A DNA stretch of 64,000 nucleotides from Ridgeia piscesae. Taxonomy: Eukaryota; Annelida; Polychaeta; Sabellida; Siboglinidae. Positions 41,801 to 50,600 of this stretch are shown here, piece by piece; the first letter of the stretch is position 1, and every line of letters starts with the position of its first letter. The stretch is taken from NCBI GenBank assembly GCA_025642075.2, contig JAODUO010000432.1, positions 212,501 to 276,500 on the forward strand. Reading direction: 5' to 3'. The notes below the pieces were generated by a model. That model saw nothing but the letters and a program-made list of their open reading frames with translations, did no database searches and had not been told where the DNA came from. Position numbers and translations under genes: made by a program.

Positions 41801-44650
41801 ACAAATTAGAATGGATGGGTAAATAGACGGGTACAAATCAGAATGGATGGGTAAATGGACGGGTACAAATCGAGGGGAAACAAATAGAATGGATGGGTAA
41901 ATGGACGGGTACAAATCAGAATGGATGTGTAAATGGACGGGTACAAATTAGAATGGATGGGTAAATGGACGGGTACAAATTAGAATGGATGGGTAAATGG
42001 ACGGGTACAAATCAGAATGGATGGGTAAATGGACGGGTACAAATCAGAATGGATGGGTAAATAGACGGGTACAAATTAGAATGGATGGGTAAATGGACGG
42101 GTACAAATTAGAATGGATGGGTAAATGGACGGGTACAAATTAGAATGGATGGGTAAATAGACGGGTACAAATTAGAATGGATGGGTAAATGGATGGGTAC
42201 AAATTAGAATGGATGGTAAATAGACGGGTACAAATCAGAATGGATGGGTAAATGGACGGGTACAAATAGAATGGATGGGTAAATGGACGGGTACAAATCA
42301 GAATGGATGGGTAAATGGACGGGTACAAATCAGAATGGATGGGTAAATGGACGGGTACAAATCAGAATGGATGGGTAAATAGACGGGTACAAATCAGAAT
42401 GGATGGGTAAATGGACGGGTACAAATCAGAATGGATGGGTAAATGGACGGGTACAAATCAGAATGGATGGGTAAATGGACGGGTACAAATTAGAATGGAT
42501 GGGTAAATAGACGGGTACAAATCAGAATGGATGGGTAAATGGACGGGTACAAATCAGAATGGATGGGTAAATAGACGGGTACAAATTAGAATGGATGGGT
42601 AAATGGACGGGTACAAATTAGAATGGATGGGTAAATGGATGGGTACAAATTAGAATGGATGGGTAAATAGACGGGTACAAATCAGAATGGATGGGTAAAT
42701 GGACGGGTACAAATTAGAATGGATGGGTAAATAGACGGGTACAAATCAGAATGGATGGGTAAATGGACGGGTACAAATCAGAATGGATGGGTAAATGGAC
42801 GGGTACAAATCAGAATGGATGGTTAAATGGACGGGTACAAATCAGAATGGATGGGTAAATGGACGGTTACAAATTAGAGTGGATGGGTAAATAGGCGGGC
42901 AGAAATTGGAGTAGCAAAAAAAGCTTTACATTAATCACTGTGTACAAATTTAGATTGGGTTGCACAAAGGCCTGCTTTCACTGTAGTGACATTTTTGAGT
43001 TATTGCACTGGATTCCAATCAAGAATATTGCTCCTGGCACAGTCACCATGTTATCATTGTCAAATGTCATCTGACAGTTTCACTTTAGGTTATTCCACTG
43101 ATGTGCAGTCGTGCACAACTGCATTGAGAGACAGGACAGACATAGGACAACGACATGACAGGACAAGGACTGGTCAGGAACAGGACAAGGACATAGACGA
43201 AGGGTCACAAATGGCAAAATTGTTCTACTAGATTTTGCTACAGATTACCAGACTTGTAGGTATAGCCTGTACATATATTCTGCCAATTATTGTCTTACTT
43301 GGCACAGTTTTAACAGCAAATCGACTAATCCCTGTCTATTGTCTAGATATTGTATCCTACTAAGAAGACATGTAGACCAACACAATGCCTTCATAACAAG
43401 TATAACAACCATATATATGTCTGTTGTGTATGTCAATCCTATAACATTCATGCAACATCTATCTGTTTATAAACAAACAAGGTATATGTAAACAGAATAT
43501 GAAGGTTTATGTAAACAAAGAATCAATATGTATGTAAACAAAAATCAGACATACGTAAACAAACAATCCGGGGGGGTATGTAAATTTATAAACAAGAAAT
43601 CAAGGTGCTGCAAATTAACAACTACATCATTTGTAAATAAACCAAGGTATGTAAATTAACATCCCAGGTGTACAATTAGAGTTGTGGTGACCACAAGGAA
43701 TGGCAGAAGGCTGTGGCAGACAGGTAAAACTCATCCCAACAAGGGCCCAAGGAGAAAGAAACCGTGTGCCACCCAAGGAGAAAGAAACCGTGTGCCACCC
43801 AAGGAGAAAGAAACCGTGTGCCACCCAAGGAGAAACAAACAGTGTGCCACCCAATGAGAAACAAACAGTGTGCCACCCAAGGAGAAAGAAACCGTGTGCC
43901 ACCCAAGGAGAAAGAAACCGTGTGCCACCCAAGGAGAAAGAAACCGTGTGCCACCCAAGGAGAAAGAAACCGTGTGCCACCCAAGGAGAAACAAACAGTG
44001 TGCCACCCAATGAGAAACAAACAGTGTGCCACCCAAGGAGAAAGAAACCGTGTGCCACCCAAGGAGAAAGAAACCGTGTGCCACCCAAGGAGAAAGAAAC
44101 CGTGTGCCACCCAAGGAGAAACAAACAGTGTGCCACCCAACGAGAAAGAAACCGTGTGCCACCCAAGGAGAAACAAACAGTGTGCCACCCAAGGAGAAAG
44201 AAACCGTGTGCCACCCAAGGAGAAACAAACAGTGTGCCACCCAAGGAGAAACAAACAGTGTGCCACCCAAGGAGAAAGAAACCGTGTGCCACCCAAGGAG
44301 AAACAAACAGTGTGCCACCCAACGAGAAAGAAACCGTGTGCCACCCAATGAGAAACAAACAGTGTGCCACCCAACGAGAAACAAACCGTGTGCCACCCAA
44401 GGAGAAAGAAACGTGTGCCACCCAAGGAGAAACAAACCGTGTGCCACCCACCTCTCCTGGTCCAGCTCCTGCATTGTCGAGTACAGTTCCCTCTCAGCGT
44501 CGTCACAGCTTCGCTTCTTCTTCGACGGACTGCCACCCGGGGAGGTGCTGAGTGACTTCTGACCATGGCAGGCGTCCACTCTGGTCAGCACGGGCTCCGT
44601 GTGGAAGTGATTGTCCCGTGCCCAGTTTATGTCGGTCGTTGTGGTTTCGT
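765..44650 (-). CDS. APC: APC (adenomatous polyposis coli) orthologue, gene span, 5' end not found
   Basis: Minus-strand gene spread over ten or more exons: 44650-44452, 26274-26166, 25383-25201, 16113-15933, 14417-14201, 13907-13768, 12376-12259, 10937-10665, 10125-10030 and 9548-765. All introns are GT-AG and their phases agree. APC is a scaffold of the beta-catenin destruction complex (with axin, GSK3 and CK1) and also binds microtubules, EB1 and PDZ proteins. The order seen is coiled coil, armadillo repeats, 15-residue repeats, 20-residue repeats interleaved with SAMP motifs, basic domain, SxIP motifs and a TTV C-terminus. The listed exons total 10,300 nt, about 3,430 codons, longer than human APC (2,843). 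Total length exceeds a clean frame because two exons each behave as if one base too long. The start codon and N-terminal dimerisation helix are missing and may lie beyond 64000 or in an unrecognised exon. Identity is certain from collinear similarity over the whole length; exon ends are inferred from splice consensus. Confidence 0.96.
5782..9548 (-). CDS. APC: APC giant last exon, 5' part: ARM repeats, 15-aa repeats, 20-aa repeats 1-5, SAMP 1
   Basis: The exon begins after a good acceptor (TTGTTGTCGTAG) at 9548. Its first two bases complete a glycine codon begun in the previous exon. About 265 residues of armadillo repeats follow (9548 to about 8750), with near-identical blocks to vertebrate APC such as RRYACMALTNLTFGD and SIVSNACGTLWN-like segments. 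Three 15-residue beta-catenin sites of xPINYSxxYSE type lie near 7945, 7700 and 7640. Five 20-residue repeats lie near 7510, 7115, 6830, 6460 and 5915. The third is followed by the conserved SPSDLPDSP block. A SAMP-like motif (CISLAMP) lies near 6160. The frame stops at TAG 5782-5784, while APC homology continues in the +1 frame, so this is not the true C-terminus. The exon fuses what are several exons in vertebrates. Confidence 0.97.
9549..10029 (-). other. APC intron, 481 bp
   Basis: AT-rich intron between the 96-nt exon and the giant last exon. I see no further gene or repeat in it. Confidence 0.85.
10030..10125 (-). CDS. APC: APC exon, 96 nt, armadillo repeat
   Basis: The acceptor is GTTCTAG at 10126 and the donor is G|GTAAGTAA at 10030/10029. 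It starts with two bases completing a codon and ends with one base, so it joins the neighbouring exons in frame. It encodes the very conserved KLSFDEEHRHA segment of the APC armadillo domain, preceded by a divergent linker. The 96-nt length equals that of the corresponding human exon as I remember it, so the boundary appears very old. Confidence 0.95.
10126..10664 (-). other. APC intron, 539 bp
   Basis: AT-rich intron without recognisable content. Confidence 0.85.
10665..10937 (-). CDS. APC: APC exon, 273 nt, start of armadillo domain
   Basis: The acceptor is TTCTTTCCTCCAG and the donor is CCAG|GTGGGG. The first bases complete a glycine codon from the 118-nt exon and the last base starts a valine codon finished in the 96-nt exon. 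The encoded sequence contains CLPLLIQLLHG, LLGNTRGSKAARARAAAALHN and DDKRGRRE, all close to vertebrate APC. It ends in a variable Gly/Asp/Thr linker where human APC is also variable. Human APC has one 379-nt exon here; this species has 118 + 273 = 391 nt split by a 1.3-kb intron. Confidence 0.95.
10938..12258 (-). other. APC intron, 1.3 kb, with pyrimidine-rich tract
   Basis: This intron separates the 118-nt and 273-nt exons and is absent from the matching human exon. At 11963-12170 the plus strand is a CT-rich stretch beginning with CTCTCG repeats. Short open frames here are low-complexity by-products. Confidence 0.85.
12259..12376 (-). CDS. APC: APC exon, 118 nt (VEMVYSLLSMLGTHDKDD block)
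   Basis: The exon encodes VEMVYSLLSMLGTHDKDD followed by MSRTLLAMSSSQDSC, almost identical to human APC. The acceptor is TTGTTGTGCAG and the donor is CAG|GTGGGTGG. It enters in phase 0 and leaves after one base. A 23-bp minisatellite starts about 25 bp upstream of the acceptor, so the branch-point region lies in or against the array. Confidence 0.96.
12398..12753. repeat. 23-bp minisatellite, about 15 copies
   Basis: Direct repeats of a 23-bp unit (cacacccactgYagtgtctttaa), with units alternating mainly between gta and gca variants. It lies in the intron upstream of the 118-nt APC exon and starts about 25 bp from its acceptor. Confidence 0.97.
12754..13767 (-). other. APC intron remainder, 1.0 kb
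   Basis: The rest of the intron between the 140-nt and 118-nt exons. I see nothing recognisable. Confidence 0.8.
13768..13907 (-). CDS. APC: APC exon, 140 nt, Ser-rich linker ending in LGTK
   Basis: The acceptor is GTGTGCCAG and the donor is AAG|GTAACC. It encodes a linker containing NQETASVMS and ending QLGTK. This matches the human ETASVLS...HLGTK segment that directly precedes VEMVYS. Two bases complete a glycine codon from the upstream exon and the exon ends in phase 0, which fits the next exon. Confidence 0.93.
14201..14417 (-). CDS. APC: APC exon, 217 nt, variable linker
   Basis: The acceptor is TGCTGTTGTTGCAG and the donor is GTG|GTAAGG. It enters in phase 0 and leaves after one base, matching the 140-nt exon downstream. 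The protein (starting GCVSVTDVANES, ending LDSGQCG) has no strong match I can recognise, but it occupies the rapidly evolving linker between coiled coil and armadillo domain. The call rests on splice sites, phase and position. Confidence 0.85.
14418..15932 (-). other. APC intron, 1.5 kb
   Basis: Intron between the polyglutamine exon and the 217-nt exon. Plus-strand open frames near 14.7-15.4 kb show no recognisable domain, and I regard them as chance. Confidence 0.75.
15933..16113 (-). CDS. APC: APC polyglutamine linker exon with conflicting frames
   Basis: The donor is GAG|GTCAGTGG at 15933. The better acceptor (CATCTCTGTTGCAG) puts the exon start at 16113 and gives 181 nt, entering in phase 0 as QELQRQLQQQQL, a natural extension of the preceding coiled coil. 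That frame then meets TAG. The +1 frame is open through a run of about 12 Gln (cag/caa) and an Asp/Asn/Thr-rich stretch to the donor, leaving in the phase the next exon needs. Either an internal acceptor (GGCAG, exon start 16073, 141 nt) is used, or one base is extra near the CTGGCAG junction. The repeat may vary in length between alleles. Confidence 0.6.
16114..20285 (-). other. APC intron, proximal part of the 9.1-kb intron
   Basis: AT-rich intron sequence holding a SINE-like tRNA-derived element near 19.55-19.70 kb. The 18.0-18.6 kb stretch is somewhat richer in GC but has no coding pattern I can defend. I see no additional APC exon. Confidence 0.7.
19552..19715 (+). mobile_element. tRNA-derived SINE-like element
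   Basis: A polymerase III-like A box (gtggttcagtcgtctagagc, from about 19560) and a B box (gggtttgaatcc, about 19604-19615) have tRNA-like spacing. They are followed by a non-tRNA body (ctcaccagctatatgggaac). This layout is typical of tRNA-derived SINEs in marine invertebrates. I cannot fold a full tRNA, so it is not called as a tRNA gene. The ends are approximate. Confidence 0.5.
20286..23262. repeat. 56-bp satellite-like array, about 53 copies, with 1008-bp higher-order repeat
   Basis: Tandem 56-bp units contain ctagacaccacgaacatata and a conserved caagtctatgaaggcaacag. Units differ at a few diagnostic sites (acc/atc, acg/atg, aac/gac, and the tail actggacggt, acaggacggcc, atgggatggt or acgggatggt). 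Two units, near 22860 and 23185, lack 12 bp. The order of variants repeats after 18 units (1008 bp). Short non-coding intron array; no open frame worth calling. Confidence 0.98.
23263..25200 (-). other. APC intron, distal part of the 9.1-kb intron
   Basis: Just beyond the 56-bp array, 23330-23700 is noticeably richer in CpG than the surroundings, without a recognisable gene. The rest is AT-rich with nothing identifiable. Confidence 0.7.
25201..25383 (-). CDS. APC: APC exon, 183 nt, coiled coil
   Basis: The acceptor is a pyrimidine-rich GTTGTTGTTGTTGCAG and the donor is CAG|GTCAGTG. The exon is phase 0 at both ends. It encodes YDLQTELNRRQLEYEAQRVR and then a Glu/Gln/Arg-rich helix ending LHLEQ. 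It matches human FSLQTDMTRRQLEYEARQIR and its downstream coiled coil. It covers what are two exons in human APC. Confidence 0.95.
25384..26165 (-). other. APC intron, 782 bp
   Basis: Intron between the 109-nt and 183-nt coiled-coil exons. I see no repeats or genes. Confidence 0.85.
26166..26274 (-). CDS. APC: APC exon, 109 nt, coiled coil
   Basis: The acceptor is TTGTGTTTACAG and the donor is AAT|GTGAGTAG. One base completes an arginine codon from the upstream exon and the exon ends in phase 0. It encodes SALLHDIESEQKQREWYSKQ and ends GGLPLNDN, matching human RSLLLADLDKEEKEKDWYYA and SLPLTEN. The 109-nt length equals the human exon as I remember it. A 29-bp minisatellite begins only a few bases beyond the acceptor, and its CCTTGTGTTT motif supplies the pyrimidine tract. 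Confidence 0.95.
26280..26837. repeat. 29-bp minisatellite, about 19 copies
   Basis: Tandem unit cacaaggacgactgggttag plus tgtctcaaa. Variants tctctcaaa and ggatgac are concentrated at the distal end. The array starts about 5 bp outside the acceptor of the 109-nt APC exon. Confidence 0.98.
26838..28699 (-). other. APC intron, 1.9 kb
   Basis: Lies between the 29-bp array and the candidate alternative first exon. It is AT-rich, with degenerate aaacac-type repeats just after the array (26840-27000) and a GA-rich stretch at 28620-28682. Nothing else is recognisable. Confidence 0.75.
28700..28825 (-). CDS. APC: Candidate alternative first exon of APC (59 nt coding)
   Basis: On the minus strand an ATG at 28758-28756 opens a short frame (MFVENILNSRFPEYWLARY plus two bases) that reaches a strong donor, CAG|GTCAGTGA, at 28700. 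The two left-over bases are AG, exactly the phase needed to join the 109-nt exon at 26274 and keep its conserved arginine. A TGA in the same frame lies 27 bp upstream of the ATG. I see no convincing acceptor between that stop and the ATG, so this looks like a first exon, not an internal one. A TATA-like box and an initiator-like TCA lie upstream. The product would be an APC isoform without the N-terminal dimerisation helix, as known for alternative first exons of mammalian APC. Transcription is inferred, not shown. Confidence 0.5.
28825..28858 (-). promoter_or_regulatory. TATA-like core promoter for the candidate alternative APC first exon
   Basis: On the minus strand TATTTAAA (28858-28851) follows a GC-rich stretch (AGCGGGG). 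An initiator-like TCA has its A at 28825, about 33 bp downstream. The predicted 5' UTR is about 67 nt before the ATG at 28758. The spacing is as expected for a TATA/Inr promoter, but the motif alone is weak evidence. Confidence 0.4.
30930..31245 (+). mobile_element. SINE-like element
   Basis: A B-box-like tggttcaatccca near 31006 is followed by a body with tctttcggaagagacactaa and agatcccacacagggggt. The gacgttaaa- and agatcccac-like core is a familiar feature of tRNA-derived SINEs in molluscs and other marine invertebrates. The A box is poor and the ends are uncertain. Confidence 0.45.
34620..35775. other. Unclassified segment, possibly a decayed transposable element
   Basis: Compared with its AT-rich surroundings this segment has CpG-rich patches (34800-34860, 35220-35480, 35660-35760), a perfect 14-bp palindrome (34804-34817) and an 84-codon minus-strand open frame (35474-35220). 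It also has a 197-codon plus-strand frame. I recognise no domain and could not define terminal repeats. It is clearly distinct in composition; its nature is unknown. Confidence 0.25.
37243..37370. repeat. ACGG tetranucleotide array, about 31 copies
   Basis: A nearly perfect (ACGG)n run in the plus strand. It is open in several frames only because of its 4-bp period. The right flank (gacggaaggaggcaacat) resembles sequence beside the CCGT tract at 37.77 kb. Confidence 0.98.
37701..37949. mobile_element. Foldback / MITE-like element with CCGT core
   Basis: Long imperfect terminal inverted repeats of about 73-75 bp. The left arm (37701-37773) begins actgggtcgatgaacggaca and the right arm (37878-37949) reads as its reverse complement, ending acccagt. 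The arms differ by scattered substitutions. Between them is a (CCGT)n run (37803-37884). No transposase frame is present, so if mobile it is non-autonomous. I could not define a clear target-site duplication. Confidence 0.7.
37950..40148 (-). other. APC intron with simple repeats
   Basis: Intron sequence with a purine-rich stretch on the plus strand (39370-39960) that contains a GAGT tetranucleotide run at about 39704-39770. No gene seen. Confidence 0.75.
39704..39770. repeat. GAGT microsatellite
   Basis: Tandem gtga/gagt units with one interruption (gcaact), inside a wider GA-rich tract. Confidence 0.95.
40150..40309. repeat. ACGG tetranucleotide array, about 40 copies
   Basis: An uninterrupted (ACGG)n run of about 160 bp, the longest of the three ACGG/CCGT tracts in the window. 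The flanks do not show the long inverted arms seen around the 37.8-kb tract. Confidence 0.98.
40310..41516 (-). other. APC intron, 1.2 kb
   Basis: AT-rich intron without recognisable content. Confidence 0.75.
41517..42895. repeat. 32-bp minisatellite, about 43 copies
   Basis: Tandem unit gacgggtacaaatcagaatg plus gatgggtaaatg. It varies at aatc/aatt and at tgga/taga. A few units are shortened (for example near 41740, 42260 and the aatcgaggggaaacaaat break at about 41870). Confidence 0.98.
42896..43745 (-). other. APC intron, 0.85 kb
   Basis: AT-rich sequence between two minisatellites. At 43480-43610 there are degenerate repeats of a tatgtaaacaaa-like motif. Confidence 0.75.
43746..44451. 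repeat. 26-bp minisatellite, about 27 copies, abutting APC exon donor
   Basis: Tandem unit gtgtgccacccaaggagaaa plus gaaacc, with aaacaaacag and aatgag variants. Because 26 is not a multiple of three and the unit lacks stops, all frames on both strands stay open for 180-290 codons; these are not genes. The array runs right up to the donor of the 199-nt exon, whose intron start (GTGGGTGGCACACGG) is itself nearly a repeat unit. Confidence 0.98.
44452..44650 (-). CDS. APC: APC exon, 199 nt, N-terminal linker
   Basis: The acceptor is GAATGTTTTGCAG and the donor is GAGAG|GTGGGTGG. The exon enters after one base and leaves after two bases (AG), which completes arginine with the 109-nt exon. It encodes TTTTDINWARDNHF, a Ser/Pro/Lys stretch (SPGGSPSKKKRSC) and ELYSTMQELDQER, which parallels human YLEELEKER. 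Human APC has a 202-nt exon of the same phases here. A 26-bp minisatellite begins right at the donor side. Confidence 0.88.
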
Positions 44651-47600
44651 CTGCAAAACATTCAACGCAACTATAAAATCTGTTGGTAATTCACAAATGG
44701 GGATAATCTCATCCAGACCTCTGACCTGTATTTCACCAAGTTGTAGTAATCCGAACGTTTCTGGCACTAGCATACTCGAAACATGTTCTTATAAAGTCTT
44801 CCCAGAATATCCCACCAGTCTGACCTCCCTCAGTGTATGCACACACACGAGTGTCCCTGCTAGCATCCAATCTAGCCCCTTTCCCCCATTCCCTAAAACC
44901 TGACTTCCCCAAAACCACAGGCAATTCTTGAACACCACAGAGAGCATAGGAAATTCTCACAACCACATATTCAAATTTTGCACAAAACTTCATGAAAATG
45001 ACGCCCACTACAAGTGTCTTAGAACTCTCAGAGTACAGCAAAGGACTCGTTCAAGATTTGCCCCAGTAAACCCGCGGGTCCTGGCATGTGTCACGTCCAA
45101 TATTGCAGGGGAACTCAGGGCCAGGCAGCTGCAAGGTTTTAATTGGCCAATGCCCGGTGGCCGGTGACTTCAAGAGAAGTCATCCTTCACAGGTGCTGAC
45201 AGCCGCGCCAACAAAAACAGCAGGCCCAAAACAAAAACTTCCAACTACTTCCTCGACACAATGTGTCAAGTTCTCACTGTTGTCGATGTGACAGGAGTTC
45301 TAATCAGACAGGTGCCTGCTGCTAACGCGAAGAGTTCAATGACAGGTGAGTTGACATGAACATAGGCCCAATTTTGTGAATGCATTATGTTGTTAGAAAA
45401 AAAACGTGAAGATTTGTGTTCAAAATGGCTTACTTAAACCTAATGATAAGCACTCCTTTATTCTAATATAATTACGTTAGAATATGGTGGATAAAATAAT
45501 AAATTATAAATGCATCTTTTGTGGGTCTATCTTGGTGAAATACCAGTATGATGCTACTTCAAATGCAGTGTTTATCATAACTAAAATAATTATAATAATC
45601 AGTACAACATGTTATTCACAAATTACAAAATTATGCTATAAACAAGACAACTGTTGTATATGTAACGCTTTAAAACGAGGTTACACGAAACTAACAGTAC
45701 ACACCTATGCAGAAAATTAACAGTCAGTTCATCCCTGTGAATACCTGCCTTTATGGCTATACATAAGCTTCACTGACTTCCCATTCATTCATTGATGCTA
45801 ATGTTTGACCAGCTTCACTGTAGGCCAACTTTCTCAGTGCTGCCTGCCCACAGTTGACCATACCACAGGTGTGAAAAACATTCTGTCTAGACTCCTGAGC
45901 CAGTTTATGTCAGGCAGTGCTTTACCTTTTGTTTGGTAAAATGGTAATTTTTATGTGTATTTTATTGTATCCAACCCTCCACCCACCCCACCCTCCACAA
46001 TCCCTAACCCTTCACTCCCTCTCCAGCCAGGCAGACAATGACAGTAGCAAATGACCCTACCCACCAGCCTGACATTAGGCTCATGTCATTCCCACTGCAG
46101 GCAAAAGTAGCAATTTCAGTGTGCAATCATTGCACCTGAATATTCCTGATAATCACACCCGCAGACACTGGTAATTACTTCGCTGTCGGGTGCAATATTA
46201 TTTCGTCGATTATCATGATATTCTCTGACCCTCCCCATGGAAATACCAACGATATGTCTGCAATACAGACATTATCACCAGCTATCTTTTTTTCATTACC
46301 ATGGCATTGAAGCAAAAAATCTACCAGATGATGTTGCATATTCCAAATATTTATCTTCCCGGTTTTGTGCACCAATAACGGAACAAAATCTACAAGGATT
46401 TAGGGTCCCAGATGTTTTCTTGTTTCTCTTATTACTGATATGAAAATGCCACACTGTGATGGGATGCTATTCTGGGAGGAAGGGAGGAGGGAGGGAGGGG
46501 GACTGGCTGTGAGATGGCGCCACATACAAGTCAATGTTCATGGTTGAATAAACGCTTGTACCGCGTATCTCCCGCAGACAAACATGTTTGATGACAAGAG
46601 CACTAACCCTCCCACTCCTGACAGAGTCGCGACTTGTTGTTTTGTTCCGCTTCAGTGGATATCTGAATTACAAATTAATTATTCATTTTTGCTTCCGCCG
46701 ATAGGTGATTTACAGCAGGTCGAAGATACACAAAGTAGGACGAAGAACCGGCAGTAGAGCGGATGACGTGTGGACAGAAAAACGTCCGTGATTTATAAAG
46801 TCTCAGACAGCCAAGTGAGGCGTGTGACTTGGCCAAGAAGTTGTACTACTGTAGTAGAAGTAGCAGTGGCACAGTGGTTAGAATAACAGGTTTCTAAATA
46901 TGAGGGCCAAGGTTTTAATTCGGTTGTCGCCATTTTGAAGTTTTGTTCATTCCGCATTGCCTTAGCTGATAGCAGTTGTATAAATGAGTGTTCATATATT
47001 GTTCTGTTTTCCCCTGCTGTACATGAGTGTGGGTCAGGTTCAGTAACAGTGTTTTTCTTTCCAATTGTTTTTACCCATAGCCCTTCTCTCCATCTTTCAC
47101 CCCCTTAACGTCTCCTCAGGTCCCTCCCACCAGTCCCTTCCTCGCGTCTCAGCTGGGGCCACATCCTTCCCTGTCTTTGGGTCTACATCCACCGTTAACT
47201 TGACAGCCACTCAAAATGAGCATTTACTTCAGCGCAATGTGGAATGGAATGCATGTAAGGGAAACAACTCGTGCAGAAAGCCGACATCCTCATATCAGAG
47301 AGCAGAAGGGGGAAGATCACAAATTAGATGGGAGAACTTTGAGGAGACATTTGGGTTTAGGAGGGAAATGAAATGGAGGGCTGACAGGTAGCAGTGTAGG
47401 ACGAGTGGCAGGAGGCAACCAGACACTGGTGGACAGTAAGGTGCTCATCCGCAATTTCCCGACCAAAGAGTACCCTTTAAAAGCAGCATTATGCAGGTTG
47501 TCTGAATTTCTGTGAGCACATATGTAGTGTGGAGTGGTTAGAAATGATGTTTTCATGCAGCGTGGCATCAGAGCTGTCAAATTACGACAGCTGTCAGTCG

Positions 47601-50600
47601 GTGCATTTCTGTGTATTAATACAGTTGTCATTTTGCTTGGTGATGTAATCAGGGGCAATCAGTGGGTGGTTGAAGTAGAAATGGAGGGGTGTAAGGTATT
47701 AAAAGTTGACAATTTTTTCACAGAACTTCTGTCTATGGAGGGTAAATATGCTGTGAAATTGTCAATAACAGAGCTCATCAAGATTAGTATGAAATGAAGG
47801 ATACGTTATAATGGTCACCTATGGAAAATGCAAATGTGGTCTGACTCCAGTAAGAGTCCCGGCCTTACTCCAACTACAGGCACAAAGAGGAACTGTGTCT
47901 ACCACATGTTCGATTTCATTCTATGAAACTGTCACCACAACCTACAGGTCGGTGACAATGTCCCTGACCCCAGGACAGCTTTGAGTGGCCCAGACCTCAG
48001 GACAAGACGACTTATGGACAACGAATCGAGACAGGACATCAGGGTAACTGTATTAGATGAGATCAATACACAGCCTGTCTGACAACATACTAATAACCCC
48101 TGATGACAAATCAATACCACCAGCTGCAGGCTTCTGTAGGCTTCAGGGACTGTGGGCCCTCAAGTTGCAGCTGACATGTGGGCTGCCATACAGAACACAT
48201 ACATTACATGTACAACTCAGCCAAGAGACCAGCAGGAGGTCTTCATCTGCTGGAACTGTTCTGCTATGGTGCATATGAATGGTTCGAGTATGGTCAGTTA
48301 CCATTGGTTGATTGTATATCACGGACCACACACATTACTAATGCACCATTTAGTGCATCAGCCACTGAAATCAATGCACCATACACTCTAAATGCACCAT
48401 ACACTCTAAATGAACACATACACTGCACTCGAGACTCCTAACAAGCTTTTAGAAGGCAGTTAGTAAGGACAGGATTCACAAGTTTCATACTTGACAGTGC
48501 TGTTAAACTTGTAAACACCCTACCCACCACCCATCTATAAAAACACATGACTGTCTCAATTGCATACATCCATACACACAACTGTACACTACCTATATGT
48601 ACACTATAGAGAGACATGTTTACATACAATGGGTATGTGTACATTTCACATGTTGTGTACAATATGTACATGACATATGTACATATAAAAATCAATGTAT
48701 ATTACACCCAGTTCATGTAGCACAGGCATCATGAATGTGTATATCATATCTAGTATTAGTAGAAACCACTTACACAGAAAAGGACTGTAGCAAAGATAAG
48801 ATAACACATGTAGCAAATATATGTCCTGACCTCTGAGAAACAAGTACAGTTTACACAAGTTTTGCTCTGATCAACAGTCTGTCTCCCCATTTTCTTTGGG
48901 ATTATAAGATCCAGAATGGCCCAAGCAGCAGGTTGCCCAAAAACTGAATACCACGTGGAGGTCAAGAATCCTGTTGAGTTATTAAAATATTTAACTGAAG
49001 ACATTATCTCAATACGAATTGCTAATTGAAAAGATGAAGGAGCACATGGTACCACCCCAGTATCAGCATAATAGTTGACTTGACATTGTATTTAAAAAGA
49101 AATGTCTGACTGGCTGAATTGGGGTTGCCACCCCACCCATTCCATAAAAATAAAAATGTTCTGTATTTAAAAGAAAAATATTGCATCCTTTATAATGGGA
49201 ACATGGGTCCACCCTAGACTTACCATTTGGAAGGTGGCAATCACAGGCTGAATGAAGACATCCAAGCTGTGTGGGGGCCATTAATAGAACAGGCTGAGTG
49301 CCAGGAAGGAAGGAGGCATTGAACTCATACTCACATCACAATTACATCATTAATGGCATTACTTAAAGCTGCAGGCTTATACTAAAAATAGACAGCACTT
49401 CCTGGCCGTGGGAAACATCCAGATATTTAGAAGTCTGACCTGACAGTAAGAGACAGTAGTTTAAATGTATTTGTAAATTACCTTTGTCTTTTTAATGAAG
49501 TATTATTTACCTTTTAATTGCAACACTGCTAACGCTATTCTTAATGAGAGCATATGAAAGCAGTTTCTTCCATTTCTCATGCTGCAAAGAAACTAATTTT
49601 AAAGCAGGCAGGGGTACAATATCTTTATGAAATAAAAAATGATTTACAACTGGGTTTTTCGTGTTTACCATCAACTAAACTACTGGTAGCACTATTTTGT
49701 TAATCTATCACTTTATGTATGGTAGTTAGTCTGTTTTAATTAATCATCAATTATGTTAATTAGTCTATTTGGACCATGCATAAATTACTACTGTCTGAAA
49801 TTCAGGTGAAATCAATGATGCCATTAAAAAAACACATGATGGTTTCCAGGGAAGATTTATATGATGCAATATTCCCAACGGTTCCCTTAACCAAGCCGCT
49901 GAAGAAAGCACCAACACGTGACTGGAACAAATCAGTGCTGACGTCGCATGACTGCGTGTACATGCGTGCATGCATGCGTGTACACTTTAGTTACTAACTA
50001 GCCTCCTCGCTGCATTCACAGATTAACATTTAATGTCTCAAAGCAAACTCGCGATCACCAAAGATCGCCACATCAAAATCAATCGTGAGCTTTCACATGG
50101 CGCCAGCCACAATGAGTGGAGGCAGCCATTAAAACAGAAATGAGATGCGCAGCAACTAATGTTTCCACTTTCGTCGCACTGATTGCGGAAAATCGCTGCA
50201 ATCAAAACCACTCCATCACAGCTACTTGCAGAAATGTCCATTCTCCATGTGGCGCTATAAACACCTAAGATGGGCTACGTCTATCCAACAGACAGTTTCC
50301 CAAAGTATTCGTATGCAACGTTTGTTGTTATGACAAAAGTTAGCAGTTTTGAAATTGTACCCGACTGTTCAGTGGTCTTTGGAACAATTGCAGAAAATAT
50401 ATGTTACGTTATAAACAATACAGTTATGTCTGTCTTACTTACAGTACATATCCTACCACCCATATGAGCACCTAATCAATACAGAGTTTTTAAGATAAAC
50501 GTTTTCTTCAAAGTACCAGGGGGTAGTTGTATGTTGATGCTTGACAGTTTGACACCCAAGATTAAAACTCTCCAGAAGGAAAATGTTTAGTCACACACAA

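Noticed and set aside
43627..44591. Several 178-296-codon open frames on both strands
   Set aside because: They are read-through of the stop-free 26-bp minisatellite; only the distal 44452-44650 part of the minus frame is a real APC exon.
47065..47391. 108-codon plus-strand open frame
   Set aside because: No motif, domain or splice context; consistent with chance in a large intron.
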